A DNA stretch of 64,000 bases from Tigriopus japonicus. Lineage: Eukaryota > Arthropoda > Copepoda > Harpacticoida > Harpacticidae. Both the position numbers and the translations under genes were made by a program. The notes under the pieces were generated by a model that did not search any database, had not been told where the DNA came from, and worked only from the letters and a program-made list of their open reading frames with translations. Each line of letters opens with the position of its first letter. Position 1 is the first letter of the stretch. The DNA is taken from NCBI GenBank assembly GCA_010645155.1, contig CM021314.1, positions 80,844 to 144,843 on the forward strand, given 5' to 3'. Positions 33,687 to 47,400 of the stretch are shown piece after piece.

Positions 33687-35407
33687 TAATTTAGTTTGGT
33701 GTTGTTTTTATCATTTTGACCAATATTTGGCTTTTGGGGAAAAGTGATCTTCACAATAGGGAACACTCCGGTTTCCTTATATTAGTATATTAGTTATCAT
33801 TCCCGAGTGAACCTTCTTGCTGGTCTTCCAAACCTTTTTTAGATGAGAGATATAAAGAAGAAGCTTTTCAAGTCGTTTCAAACCACATTTACCGCCACCA
33901 AAACAATGCATTGACAAAAAATAGGGATGGAAGTTGTAAGATGATTATCTAATTTGACTAAAAACTAAATTAAAGTTTACATTTTTGAGTTATTTTTTTT
34001 CTTAAATGATTTTTACTATGGTAGATTTACTTAATTTTGAAATTAGTCGAAGATATGTGTATATTTAAAAAATTGAATACTTCTACATAAGGTAAATATG
34101 TACATATATACATATATTATTATTCGTGCACATGAGGTATTTAGATACCTCATTTACTTGAATCTTTAATCTGAGGTACTGCAGGGATAACCTATATAAT
34201 AGTATAAATACTGAGAGACTGAGTTTTCCCCAAGGATATCCCTAGTTTTCGTGCGTCCAGTTTTATGTGTTGAATTTATCCAAGCACATCTTAATTTCTC
34301 AGGACGGATTACAAAAATAAACCTTAAAGCCTGTCATTGCACTATAATGGGAGGTTATTTCAGTGCTGTGAATATTTCGTTGAGTTTTCATAATAGAAAC
34401 TAGGCTGTAAGTGGTGTTCTGTAATTTATACGTCGTCGAATCATCCTTCTTCTTTTCTCCAACGCTATTTCCATTGAAGTCCTTTCCTTGATCCTTATCC
34501 AATATCTTAGAACCTTTGAGAAGACATTCAAAGTACAAAAGAGGTTTGGTGATAAATGCACCGGGTAAAATAACTATCTCGAAGTCAAACGAGAGCTTTT
34601 AATTCATGATATGCTTTTATTTTCGTAAAAGAACGAGTCATCAATAACTATACAAATAAATATGTATAAATACTGAAGATCTTGACCATTCGTGACTGAT
34701 TTGAAAAGTAGACCTACTGACAACTACAATGGTTTTACAAAATTTAGACCACAGCACTTCAACCAGCACTTTCTGCTAATCTAAGAATAAAATATCGGCA
34801 CTAATCAATGCCATTTCCAAACCAATTTGTTTCACATTACCGTTTGGATTGTCAAGCTTAAGTATCTTTTTTCAAGCTTTACTTCTTAATTTCCAATTGA
34901 GGTGCTGTTCACAAAAAGGGTTGTGTATCGAATTGTCTTCTTTCAGTTTCTTAAGCTATGATGATAACTGTGTTGAGTTTCCTTAAGATAAATGCAAATC
35001 CGAACGATGCCACTCAGTCAAGTGCAGCGGCATCAACCGTTAATCATCATCATCCTCTGCGATCAGTCTGTCATTTTTCTGATAGACAACGACAATAGAC
35101 AAACTGTGGTTTAGCTAATAATGCCCAAAACGACGTTTCCCACTTCCAAAACCAAAAATCCATCAGAGCGATTAATGGGCCAATGGAGTGGAGCGTCATC
35201 CTGAATTTCCAGTAGTACATGGCAAGTTAGAGGGGATTTTTGTGATTCTGACAACCTCTCCTGGACAAAAACCCAATAGCCAACCCACACGGAAGGGGGT
35301 CAAGAATCAGTTTTTCTATTTTTTTTGGTCTCTTTTGAGAAGCTTTTGAGGGGGATAAGAAGGGTGGAATGCTGGAGAGATGTTGATGGCCTTCTTCTTT
35401 CTTTTTG
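33687..35407. other. Intergenic, convergent gene ends
   Basis: AT-rich spacer and the probable 3' UTR of nocturnin (minus strand). Short frames only; no recognised element. Confidence 0.5.
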
Positions 35408-38400
35408 TTATTCTCTGCCGAATCGTCTTTTGGGCTGGGTCTTCATGGTAAAGTCCACAACCAAAGAGAAGTGATCGGAAGCAAATGCAGTACTAGGCAG
35501 TCGTTTTTGACCAATGGCCTCGCCACTTGGAAAGTCTAAAACGCCTTCTACCTTGAGTTGATCTTCGGAGAAGAACATATAATCTAATGTTTGGATGTGT
35601 TCCCCGTCTTCTCGGATTTTCCAAGTAGTATACTTTGGCTCATTTCCATCTATTGCGGCATAAGCGGATTGCAGTCTAAAACAATGGGAAAAATAATCAT
35701 AAGTAACTTATCGCTAAGATGTTTTTTTTCTCCTTGCGTTGGCTTACTTCAAGTCATTTTCCGTCATGGTTTGGTAGACAGGCTCTGTTGGTTCGGCATT
35801 GAAATCCCCGCAACAAATCACGGCTCTAGGTAAGGAACCTGCAGGTCCACAAGATCGCGATTCCGAGGCCATGAACTCAATCAGATCCTTGCCTTGCTCA
35901 TTGCGAAGAGTTGACAAGAGAGCTCCATTGCGAGCCTTCAAATGCGTTGTAGCCACACAAATCTCTTGGCCCGTGGTTCGCGACCTCAGGGTAGTGCACA
36001 TCACAACCTAAAAGCAATCGTTTGGCATCTATGAATATCCATGCCAACCTTTGTTGACCTGGATTCGTTTCTTGTGTATTTGATGTCCCAATTTCTTTCG
36101 CTTTTAGCCTAGTTTTTTTATCTTTTCCGGGGATATCTATTGCTTGCGTACTGTCTTTTTCAGGAAATTCAGGCCGGCTCTTATCTCAGACGGAAGTCTG
36201 GGTAACATGGTAACAACGAGACAGAAAAATGTCTAAGGTAAGGTTTCCTCTGTCTTGACGTCTTTGACGAATTAGCTGATTTGCATTAATGTTTATCGCT
36301 TCCCGTCAATCTTCCACTCAGTTCGAGGATCAACCAAATTCGAATTGGTCGAGACCAGGATGGAATTTGCTGAGTGCCACTTGAATTTGAATGACCTTCT
36401 GTCTTGGCGCTTCTCCTCTTTCTCCTTCCTTCTTTGAATGTTGTCGACAATTGTAATTGCTGAATAATGATTCGTGTCCGGTTTGGACACAAAAGGATGA
36501 TTACTCACCTGATTGCTTTCAACGTGCCACACTTCAATAACGCGATTGTGTACTTTGGTCAGGTCAAATTTCTTGGTCTTGTAGAAAATGGCACATCCAT
36601 CGGGTCCAGTATTGTCAGGCAAGTAAAGACAGGGAGAATCTGGTTTTGGGAAGAAATGACCGTGGTAGCCCAAGGGGGCCAATGATTTCAGAAAGAAACG
36701 AAAATGGTCCACTTCTTGCAGACAAATCACATCCGCGTCGTGACGGACAATCTCTTCAAGCATGCGAAATCGACGAGTTTTCCATTCTAAGGCCTCTGGG
36801 GGACATTTTACAAAGTTGTCGTTCTTTGTTCCTAGAGCTGAAATGAAAATAGAAAACTAGGATATAACTTGGATGTTTTGCTTAGGGTTCGGTACACGTC
36901 AACGTTTTCCACGAATTGGAATGTTTGGCTGAGCTATGCCGTGGCTACGTATATTCGTGGGAAACGTGGTACATAGTATACTGTGCATAGAGCGGTGATT
37001 GCATTTCTGGTGTAGCTCAAGTTTTTTGTTCCTTATTTTGAACTGTCAGCATAAGCAACACCAGTCCCGAGGAAATTATCTCCAAGAATATTTCCGGAAT
37101 CATCAACATCCGATATCGGATTACATTTAGGTTTTTGGCCAAAACCGAATTTGCTGGAGTTGTCGGCTCACATTTTTTTTCGCGTGAGCATTGCACACCT
37201 CCATCTCCCTTCTGATCTGCTATTTTTCAAGTTGAATAAAGAAACTAATGAACAGCGTATTGAATATCACCCGAGAGATTTTGCCTAGTCACCAAATTTA
37301 AAGTAGATCTCTCAAGGCTTCTTTTTTCTCGTCAGATATTGATGACTATGTAGACAAGCAACTTAAACGCTTCCCTTTGGGATCGACGACTTACTCTTGA
37401 AATTTGACTTTATCTCTTCATCCATGTACTTGGGAGAAGCATACGAGCGCCAGAAACCCTCTTTTTGCATAACGGAATATCTCCATTCTCATTAATTGGA
37501 AGAGAGATGCTGTATTCAACGAAGAAAGATGAAATTTACCTTGAGAAAGTGCGTTCCATTGAAGGACACGGATCTTCTCGCCGTCTTGAAAGTCAGCCTT
37601 TTGGTCCTCTTTGCATTTCGATTGCGGTTTGCTCCATGTGCGTTCAATTGGCTCGGGGAGACCGGCCAAGTGTTCAGAGCATCGAGCTAAAGTGGTTTCG
37701 AGATCCTCAGGTTCCTCAGGGTAGACGAGATCGCGGTCGTCGGAATTGGGAGCCGGGGCAATTTTGGGCATAGACGTGAAACTGCCCATTCTAGAAAAAG
37801 AGTTCAAGAAAGAGACGATAATAGAGAGTTTGCCAAGGGTTTCAAACTAGTTCTAGGCTGTCAGATGTGTGTGTGTGCGTTTCTTGCTTGCCTCCAATTT
37901 CTAAGAGAACCTTTGGAAAATATGTCAAGAGCACATGGATTCCATTGAAAGAAGAAAAGCTAACAGACTCTCAACGGATTGCGTAAGAACACCGCTGCTC
38001 TTCATCGCCAAAACCTGAAGATTCAGCGAACTGTTTAAAGTCTTGAGCAGAAGCGAGCCAAACATAGATTATGCTTTGACAGTATTACGTGAACAAACAA
38101 TTTCCAGTTTTGAGAGCCTCCATCTCTTTGCAGAAGCTTAAATGCCCGCCAAGAACCACGAGTTAACTCTCTTTCTTCACTTACTGTTCCAAATTAGTCG
38201 AAACCAAGGATTTGCTCCTGGGCAAAGGCATCCAGTTATTCGGAGTCTCCATTGAAGATGAGCTACGAATATCTCTCGCCGTTTCATCAACGGAAACCAT
38301 TCGTTGGGGAGACGAGTTATTGGCCACCAAATGGCGACCGCGTTCCATGTTATCCTTCTTGATGCGTTGAAGCATCATGCGGACTTCAGCCGCAGCTGGA

Positions 38401-41400
38401 CGCATCAAGGTATGCTTCAGAATCATCTTAGCCAACTTGACAGGCTCTCAGAGATTGAAACAAAAGAAAAGGGCAAAGAAAGGAAAGGGGAGGAATGGGG
38501 GTTCGTTGAAAGTGGTGTTCTTGAAGCGCTGTGGTCGAGGTTTTCAAAATATTTCCATCGGGTGAGTGGAATGAGTGTAGGAGGAGAGTGGGAGCAGAGT
38601 AATTCTGCTACCACTCGATGAATGTAGGATAAGTTAGTGGTGGTAGTGTTGGAGGAGGGTAGGCGTTCCTGGTCAGATGAGCCACCTCAAATTGTAGTTG
38701 ATAAATAAATAATTTACAGCCGTGAGTCCAAATGGCAAGTGTAGAGCAGAGTTTCTGATACCGTCACGAATTGATTTGGGTATTGGGAGTGAGATTTATA
38801 ATAAGGGAGGGGTGGTGGTTGTTTCACTTTGGTATAGGTCAAGAAGAGAAGATTTTGGAAATGTCCGCAAGAATTGAGCTATACGAATCTGTAGTTCCTC
38901 CAGTCTTGGATTTCCGGCCAACGTTCCTACCACACCCAATTCATGTAGATATCAAGTCCATTGAACAACATCTTGGCTACAGCATGGCACTCGGGTCCCA
39001 ACTTCTTGTCCCAAAAAATGAATTCGAAGAGCCAATGTGATTCGCTTCAAAGATGAACAACGACCAAACAGAATGAAACAAAGGATGTCCCAAAACAGCA
39101 CTTCTTTAACTAACGCGGGTTTCGATTGACAAAGTTGATATGTGAACACAGAGATTGTTCGCAGACAACTGGAGATCTTGAGCACCCAAGCCTCTTGTCT
39201 TATAGCAGTTCCAGTTTCTAGAACGAAAGCCCATGAGTTTTCTCGCCATGTGATTCAAGGAACCGAGAGACGGGCACACGGGGACAAACTACCCAAAATG
39301 ACGCGCTGGGACCAGGCCAATTATGAATCCTCGATCTCAAAGGGGCCTGGCTACTAACAATCTACATACAAGCAAGTACTCGGACTACTTTGTGGACGAT
39401 GATGCTAGACTCGGCACACTCACAATGCATGTGGTGGACAGCACTGTGTCCATATACAGACCTAGTACATGTCCCAAGATCGTGAAAATTTGAACTGATC
39501 TGTCGCTAACTTGAGACTTTTTTGTGCTAACAACAACGTGGCTTTGCAAGTGAAGTCATCCCTTTCGGTCCAAGAAGTGTGAAAGTACGAAAGCGCAGTA
39601 CACTAGTACACCGAATTAAGGATCAAAACAATAATATGACCATTTCTACTGATCTTGATATCTTAATGCCAGGATCTTTCCAACTACCAATCAGCCATTT
39701 GTCAGAAATTGCGCAGTAATTTATGCAAGGTTTGCTTCACTAGTGTGTGTCTTGACTATCTATAATCGATGAGCACGCTTATGGATAACGTGGGGCTAAA
39801 CTCTCCCTTAAGAAAATATGTTGAAGGTGTGCCCATTTCTGACTTCATTCATTTGACGCTTTTCCCATTGTTATGCGTCCGTTTCATTTCTTGGTCAGGT
39901 TGCCTTGGACCAAATGAGGGCGAGCTTTGGAAACGTTCCAATTGGCAAATAAGAATCTGATTTCGAAGACGTACTTCAAAGGTCATGAACTTCAATATGA
40001 GTTACCGAAGTTTGCTTCTACGACAAGGTTTCCGACATTTGTTTTACCGTGTCTTAGACAAGACCATCGTCAACCGAGAGCCGAATGTGTACAAGAGAGA
40101 CAAGTACCGCTGTAGATTTGATGTAACATCAAATAAAATCGTCTGATTTTGATTTAAAATATGTTTGTGCATATGCAGCCTGTTGATCTTTTTTTTATTC
40201 ATATTCAGCTTTGACGGCCAAACGTTTAGTCATTTCCAAAATCGATTGACAAAGCAAACGTTCTTTGGTATGAGTGGTGAAATGGGAAATCTTGAGCAGT
40301 CTCAAAGAGGGCAAATTGAAGTGACAGGGATTAGGGCTAGTTTCAAAACAGACAACCGAAAAAGACTTGTAATGATTCAATTTTTGATATCTTTTTTGCA
40401 TTCTTAAATCAAAGAGCGGAAATGAGAACTATTAAAGAATGAGTTGGATGATGTCAATGTAAAGATCTTCAACTTAATTTCTTTTGTAAATTCACTTCTT
40501 GGGCTCAAAGTAGACTCTAAGTTAAATTTCTTCACCTCATCACTTCCAATTAATGCTTCACAAATTTTATTAACCGTTAGTGGTAACTCTACCCAATGCG
40601 AAAAAAGGTCTCACCCATTTAAACAAAAGAAATCGCTTTCTCAGTTTATGAGGCCTATGTACAATGGCTCAAGGTCAAAACATGATGACTTCATTTTCAT
40701 GTGTCTACTTTTTCTTGCCTGTGTTTGGTGTTGTTTGATGGCTTTGTCCGATGATTATAAAAATCGAGTGTGAAAGTGCTCTGAAATTGTGTTGCTAAAC
40801 GCCATCGAGATCTAGCCAATATTAGAGCACTATAATAAAAGAGTACGCGCATGTGCCATTTTGGTCCCAAGACGTCGGTTCCATTGTACTGTGGTTCTTG
40901 GGTTCGACCTGTTTGAGGCAACTTTCCCTATGCACTATTTACTACCAAATTGACGCTCATGATCTCAGCTTACCTTTGAAAGCATAATGTTTGACCTTAA
41001 TAGCCTTTGAAGGCCAAGGCTGGCCAAAACCGTTGGTGCCGGAAGATAACCTTCTCGTTCTCATTAAACCTCGATGCGCGTTCAAGCCCAGTGCTGTTGT
41101 GAATTGACTCGGTAATGTCAGCTCTTGATGAATCTCCACGCTGATTTGCATTGAGTTTCTTACTTTTTAGGAAAACTTAATCTAACTAGGTACGAAATTG
41201 ATTGGGGAATATTTAGAACGTCACTTGAAGCCATTAGAGCGTTTTCCTTGTGCACATTATTACATTGTCATGTGAAATGACTTTTTTGTTGAACAATTAT
41301 CTGGCAGCCCTGGTGAAGTTGCGCATTCATAGCAGTCGTCAGTCTGACAGTGCTACAGACTGTTATGCCTAACTTTGTAAAAAGTTTTGATATTTTGTAT

Positions 41401-44400
41401 TCATGATATATATGACAAGCTATTTAAGTAAGTTTTTGCAATTCACCTATCAATTTTTGACTTTGTCACTAATTATTACATGAAACTAAAGAAGCTCATG
41501 GGAAAGAAGTATCATTTCAACTTTTGGACTTGATATAAAGCAAATTGTAATGGTTCTTTCTTCGCATCAAATGTTTAAAACTTATGAATCAAATATGCAA
41601 AGAAGTTGTTTGGTCTTGCTGAATCACAAACTCATCAAAAATATTGCTACAAAGAACTTCGTATTGGTTTTGCTATATTTTTAAATGAAAACAAATTACC
41701 TAAATGAAATACTCACTTTTATGAATGGATAATTTTAGCTGGAGATTTGGGGTCCAAACTGGCTAAGAATGGATCAGAACATGGCTTGGATGTTTAGTAG
41801 TACAGGAAAAATTTGTTTTGATCAAGTGTTAAAACAGCTTGAGAATTATAATCAAATTTTTTATTAAGTTTTTGAGTGGTTGGTCTCAACTCTGACACAT
41901 CCCCAGCCATTTTGAGCCCGGAATCCCCAGCTTAATTTGTTTGATAACACTCTTCTACTGGAAAGAACTTTTTCCAGATGTCTTTGAAAAAAACATCATC
42001 TTCCCTTCTGCAAAAAATTCTTAAATCAAAAGTCATTCTTGTATTGATTTACCACCCAGAACATTGTAAAAATTTATAGGGGGTATTGGTGAGAAGAAAA
42101 AAAAATCAAAAAAAGACAAGTGGAGAGCCTGAATAAATGATAGAGAAGAGAAAAAATGAGAGACTATAGGTAAAAATAATATCAGGTGGGAGCAAAAGTC
42201 AACAGTCTTGATTTGAAAGACGCACAAGAAGGGGTTGAACAGATATTTAGGGGCAATGAGTCCAATAGCTGAAATGCTACTTCTTTCCCATGAGCTTCTT
42301 TAGTTTCATGTAATAATTAGTGACAAAGTCAAAAATTGATAGGTGAATTGCAAAAACTTACTTAAATAGCTTCTGTCATTTATATCATGAGTACAAAATA
42401 TCAAAACTTTTTACAAAGTTAGGCATAACAGTCTGTAGCACTGTCAGCCTGACGACTGCTACGAATGCGCAACTTCACCAGGGCTGCCAGATAATTGTTC
42501 AACAAAAAAGTCATTTCACATGACAATGTAATAATGTGCACAAGGAAAACGCTCTAATGGCTTCAAGTGACGTTCTAAATATTCCCCAATCAATTTCGTA
42601 CCTAGTTAGATTAAGTTTTCCTAAAAAGTAAGAAACTCAATGCAAATCAGCGTGGAGATTCATCAAGAGCTGACATTACCGAGTCAATTCACAGCAGCAC
42701 TGGGCTTGAACGCGCATCAAGGTTTAAGGAGAACTAGAAGGCTATCTTCCGGCACCAACGGTTTTGGCCAGCCTTGGCCTTCAAAGGCTATTAAGGTCAA
42801 ACATTATGCTTTCAAAGGTAAGCTGAGATCATGAGCGTCAATTTGGTAGTAAATAGTGCATAGGGAAAGTTGCCTCAAACAGGTCGAACCCAAGAACCAC
42901 AGTACAATGGAACCGACGTCTTGGGACCAAAATGGCACATGCGCGTACTCTTTTATTATGGCGCTCTAGCCAATATATTTGTAGTAGAATAGATGACATT
43001 TCTAGGTTATAGGTCGATTCTAGAATGATATGGTCACGAAAAGTAATATCTATAATGTGTAATGAAAAACGAATGTCTAAGAGTTTGAAAAGTGTAGATA
43101 TTTTTCCTCATGTGAGTTAGCGATGTAGTTCATGTAGTTCGGATTTGCCTCAAACTAATTCAGTAAGAATCAACAATGTAAAAGAGTGATGCCAAAATAT
43201 GCCATTTCAAAAAAGTTCAATTATTCTTTGATTGTTCAATCCTTGAGGACTCGTCATTTCTTGCTTTATTTTTCTTTGCCAACACCTTTGACGACATGCT
43301 CGAATTAGATTTTCCTTTATTCCCCCAAATGTGCTTTCCAAAATACCAAGGTTTGTACTCTACTTCGAATCCCAGAGTTCCATTTCCTCGTGTCTTGACA
43401 ACTAAACTCAAATTTTGTGGACAGTAGCCGATCTTAGGCTTGTACTTCATCCGAAAGCTTTTCAGCTGAACCAGCGAATGGAGCAAAACCCGAATGTACA
43501 CTCGGTCCCATTTTTGAACTTCAATCACATTTTCTATCGCCAAACAAAAGCGTGTTGCCCAGTTATCTGGTGTGCTTCACAAATCAGTCACGGGACATCC
43601 CTTCGCTCACTTTGATAATCCAAATTCAGACCCATATCGGGCAAAAAGTACATCAATACAGTTGGACTTTGGACTAACATCATCAACAACGGTCGTGAGC
43701 TAAACTAGTGAATGAGATCAAGGTGAGAAATGCCCAATCAGGACATTACTGGGACTACAAGGGTCACGCAGAGGACGTATGCCAAAAAGTGGCGGAGTTC
43801 CTACCTGAAATTCAGGGCAATTTGCGACTCGAGGCCCAAAGTTCGAAATTTGGCCTCTTTGGGTGTCATTATGACCTTTGACATTCACAATGTAATGTAC
43901 TCTCACTCGTGCGTCTGTTAATTTAGGACCTTTGACTATCAGTGCCAGGGTTGTTGGATCAATGATCACTAGTAGAAGTTGAGTTGTTCCATTCGGGGCA
44001 TAAATCAGGTTCAGCTGATGGAAAAGGCCGAAGACAAGGCTTCCCATTTGGAAAACACTTTCCACACTTTTCAATTGAAAGAAGAAAAGTAGATGAAGTA
44101 CCAAAATGCGCTAGTAAGAACGAAACCCGATTTTTTTGTGGCTTTTGTCCACTTTAAAGTCATGGATTCGAAGTATGCCATGAACAGCAGACGTCCTCAA
44201 AAATAGTTTGGCTTATGAATGCCGATTGTGATTTCGAAAATAGTGTTCAAAGAGTCAAGCTATTTAAAGACTTTCCAAATGTGTTGACAAAAAGTTCAAC
44301 AACAATGAATAACCTTACCTCAAGAATTCCTGGCCGCTTAAATTATTCCTTGATTTCAGCATGATAAACCATTTTCAAGGAACTTTGTGGGTGTGTTGTC

Positions 44401-47400
44401 TATTAAAAGGAAACATGTGCCCAAGACGGGGAACCGTCCATTGGTGGTTGTAGACGCTCTCGCATTCTCGAGGAAGGCCCTGACCGTCATTCCGCGGTCA
44501 ACTGATTTACAATACATACATTGAATACAGATTCACCTAAAAGTCTTGAATAAAAAAATATTGGCCACTTTGTCTAAACGATCTCTCTCTTAACTTTATT
44601 TTCCTGTTTTCAGAAACAAATTACGTTTAACTCAATTGAACGTACCTGTTGGTACTTTATTCTTTGTATGGACAGGGAATTAAAAAAAAATCAAGATCGC
44701 GGTAGTTTATGCATCGGTTGCTGTTGGCCCTCCAGACTCATGGGAACTTCGATTATGGATCAAACTAAAACTAAGACTACGAACTTGGGAAAATGAAGCA
44801 AAAAATAGGTCTATTTTTATGCTCTTGTCGTCAAAACAGATTGAGGACAAAGGTCGTCATTTCTTGAACCCGTGTCGTACAACAGCCGAAGGGGGAAAAT
44901 AGATCATTCTCCCAACTGAGTAAAATTTGTCGGATTGGCCTCACTCCAGTGGAACTATGTAGGTTAGGTTAGTTCAGCAATTATCAGCCAAGAAATATAA
45001 CACCATGGGGACCTAGACTAATAATGAGTTCTAAAGACTTCATTGCAAACCCGTAGAACACTTCCATAATCTCAAGGGGGATGAATTTATGGGTTAGATG
45101 AACGAAGTTTATACCAACACAGTGGGTGTTCAGTTTGAACTTCTGTGAAGCTGAGATGAAATCTTGTTGTTTTCCCAGACTGGCACACACCAGAGTGATC
45201 CAGTTCAATCTGATCCCAGTATTGGGCCATGTTTTCAAGATCTCTGACCAATACACGAAGGCTGACTAGTTCAATGGAAGAGGGGAGGCCAAAAGGAAAA
45301 AGAAGTTGATGATGGGGTAGCAGTACTATTGGTTATGTCAAGACCAATCGTACGACATCTCACATGTGTTCGTGCAACACAATACACCGCTGTTTTTTAA
45401 TAGATCCAGATTGTCCAGCTTTGGCTTGACTGTGCCTCTGAGTAATGCATAAATCTAAGGCCGAATTGTACAACATTGTATATTTGGCAAAGGGCGTTCA
45501 CTTGCCAGTTGGCCTTTTCTTCTTTTGTAATCCGTTTCCACTAGAAAAGGGTACACATTGTTTGAGGTGTTGGTTCCGCTGAGAGGTGCAAAACCCATTA
45601 ATTCAATGATTGTCATTAACAGGACTTGGCCGATGGTTGACTTGGTGCTGTCGGAGCTACAGTCAAGTCCATTAACCAATCAAACCATTCAACAGGTGAG
45701 GCACGAAGGTTTATCCCAACGACGACCAAAAATTTAGAGGGGTGCAAAGTTTGTCTCGCAAACATTGGGGTCTGGAATTGGTTGCATATTCGATGAGATT
45801 GCACAAGTTTCGCGATTGTTTTAGAGGCACTTTTGGACGCATGTCTTATGTTTCCATTTCATCAAATCAAACCAAGCTTGAGGTCTGTCTTGGCAGTACG
45901 GAAATATTGTCTTTTTTACCACTCAAGTAGTTCTAGGAACTACTCCCTGAATTTAAATGCACTTGAAGTACATTAGTGCGAGATACAATGTACATCTAAT
46001 GGAGACTTCATAATGCTTAGATTCATATTTCCGCCAACTTTGGTGTCAAGAGAGAACAATAGCTCATTCACTGCATCCCTCATCTTCCGTGCCATTTAGA
46101 TACAATACGTTTTGTACGCACCTTAGAGGTATAAAAATGTACAGTTCAGCTTGAACGGGGAAACATAATTGAAGGAATGCGTACTTGAGCCTCGTCATCA
46201 TTACAATCATCCTCCAGCTATGAATCTTTTGTATAAAAAAACCTCTTCTAGATTATAAGCGAGCACTTCTGTCGTTTGACCCATTGTGTACGTTACAAGA
46301 AAAGTAATTGTCTTCAATCCATTGTACTGTATTCTAAGACATAAAAACTTGAACTAGAACGTCTCCAACCGAGTACCTATACCACCACTGTTTTGTTCAT
46401 ATGGCCTGATCGATAAAACGAATCGTTGCCAGTTCGTCTGGAGAAGTTCTGAGGATCAAATCAAATGTTTGAATCTTTCACGAACATGCCTCAAATCATA
46501 AACTGTTCTAGAAACATTGGGCTGAATGCCATAACGTACGCATGTTTTCAACGGAGAGACGTTTCCATTGATAATGCCAAAGATCGCAAGGCAACACTCC
46601 GTTGCGATGTACGCAATGGTCGATTGGCTCTGATGAAAACAGATTTTCTTTGTCTTCGATCGACCAGAAGGTTGCTGTTCAAGCACAAGATGATTCATGA
46701 GACCTTTTTCAACCGGTTCCAAAATGACGGCCAAAAATATTCTGCTTTCGTTCGATCGAAGAAAAATATTTCGGCTCTTGAAGTAGAGCAAGCATTTCGG
46801 ATCAGTAGTTTTCCAAAACAAGTGTTTCATTCAAATAAAATGCCTCTCCCTTTTAGCTGAATGTTTAGATCATGAATGTCAAATTTTGGTGGCTCCACTC
46901 ACTTACTCGAATAAACGAGGGCAAAAGTGATAGCCAAGTTTTTATTCTCTAGTTATTATGAACCATGGCATTTACTCTCGCAAGCTCATTCAGAATTGAC
47001 ATGACTGAAAGGTCAACAGTGGAGTGGTAGTAGAGTTCAGCCCGTTTAGCCAAATGTCATTTACAAACATTTGCCTCTAAAGATATTACTTCTCCAGATA
47101 ACAGTTACCTTTTTCTCCAAGTTTTGTTTCTGAAAGAATCATTGCCTGACCACTTTCAGTTGGTTGGTGATCAACGATGTAAGGCTCAGTATCGGTGGTT
47201 TTCAAACTTTGATCGCCAAATAAGTGAACACCATTTATCTTTTGGGTGGCACATGGGTATTGGGTAAGATTCGTTCAAGAATATCTTATCTTCAGAAGGG
47301 TTGCCAAAGTACTTTGACAATCGCAGTTGAGAAGCCTTTAACTCAAGCCCATCCTGCGGTATCAATTGATTCAAGTTGCAAAATACTTGAGCTCTCATCA

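Noticed and set aside
40957..42834. Twin 64-codon proteins in opposite orientation
   Set aside because: They are the mirrored arms of foldback D, not a conserved gene pair; no start context and no homologue known to me.
43718..46860. Several 90-131-codon frames inside the nocturnin intron
   Set aside because: Overlap on opposite strands, no domain, no consistent splice pairs.
46456..46860. Chemoreceptor-like membrane protein
   Set aside because: I considered an ionotropic receptor fragment, but no ligand-binding or pore motif is visible and both strands are open.
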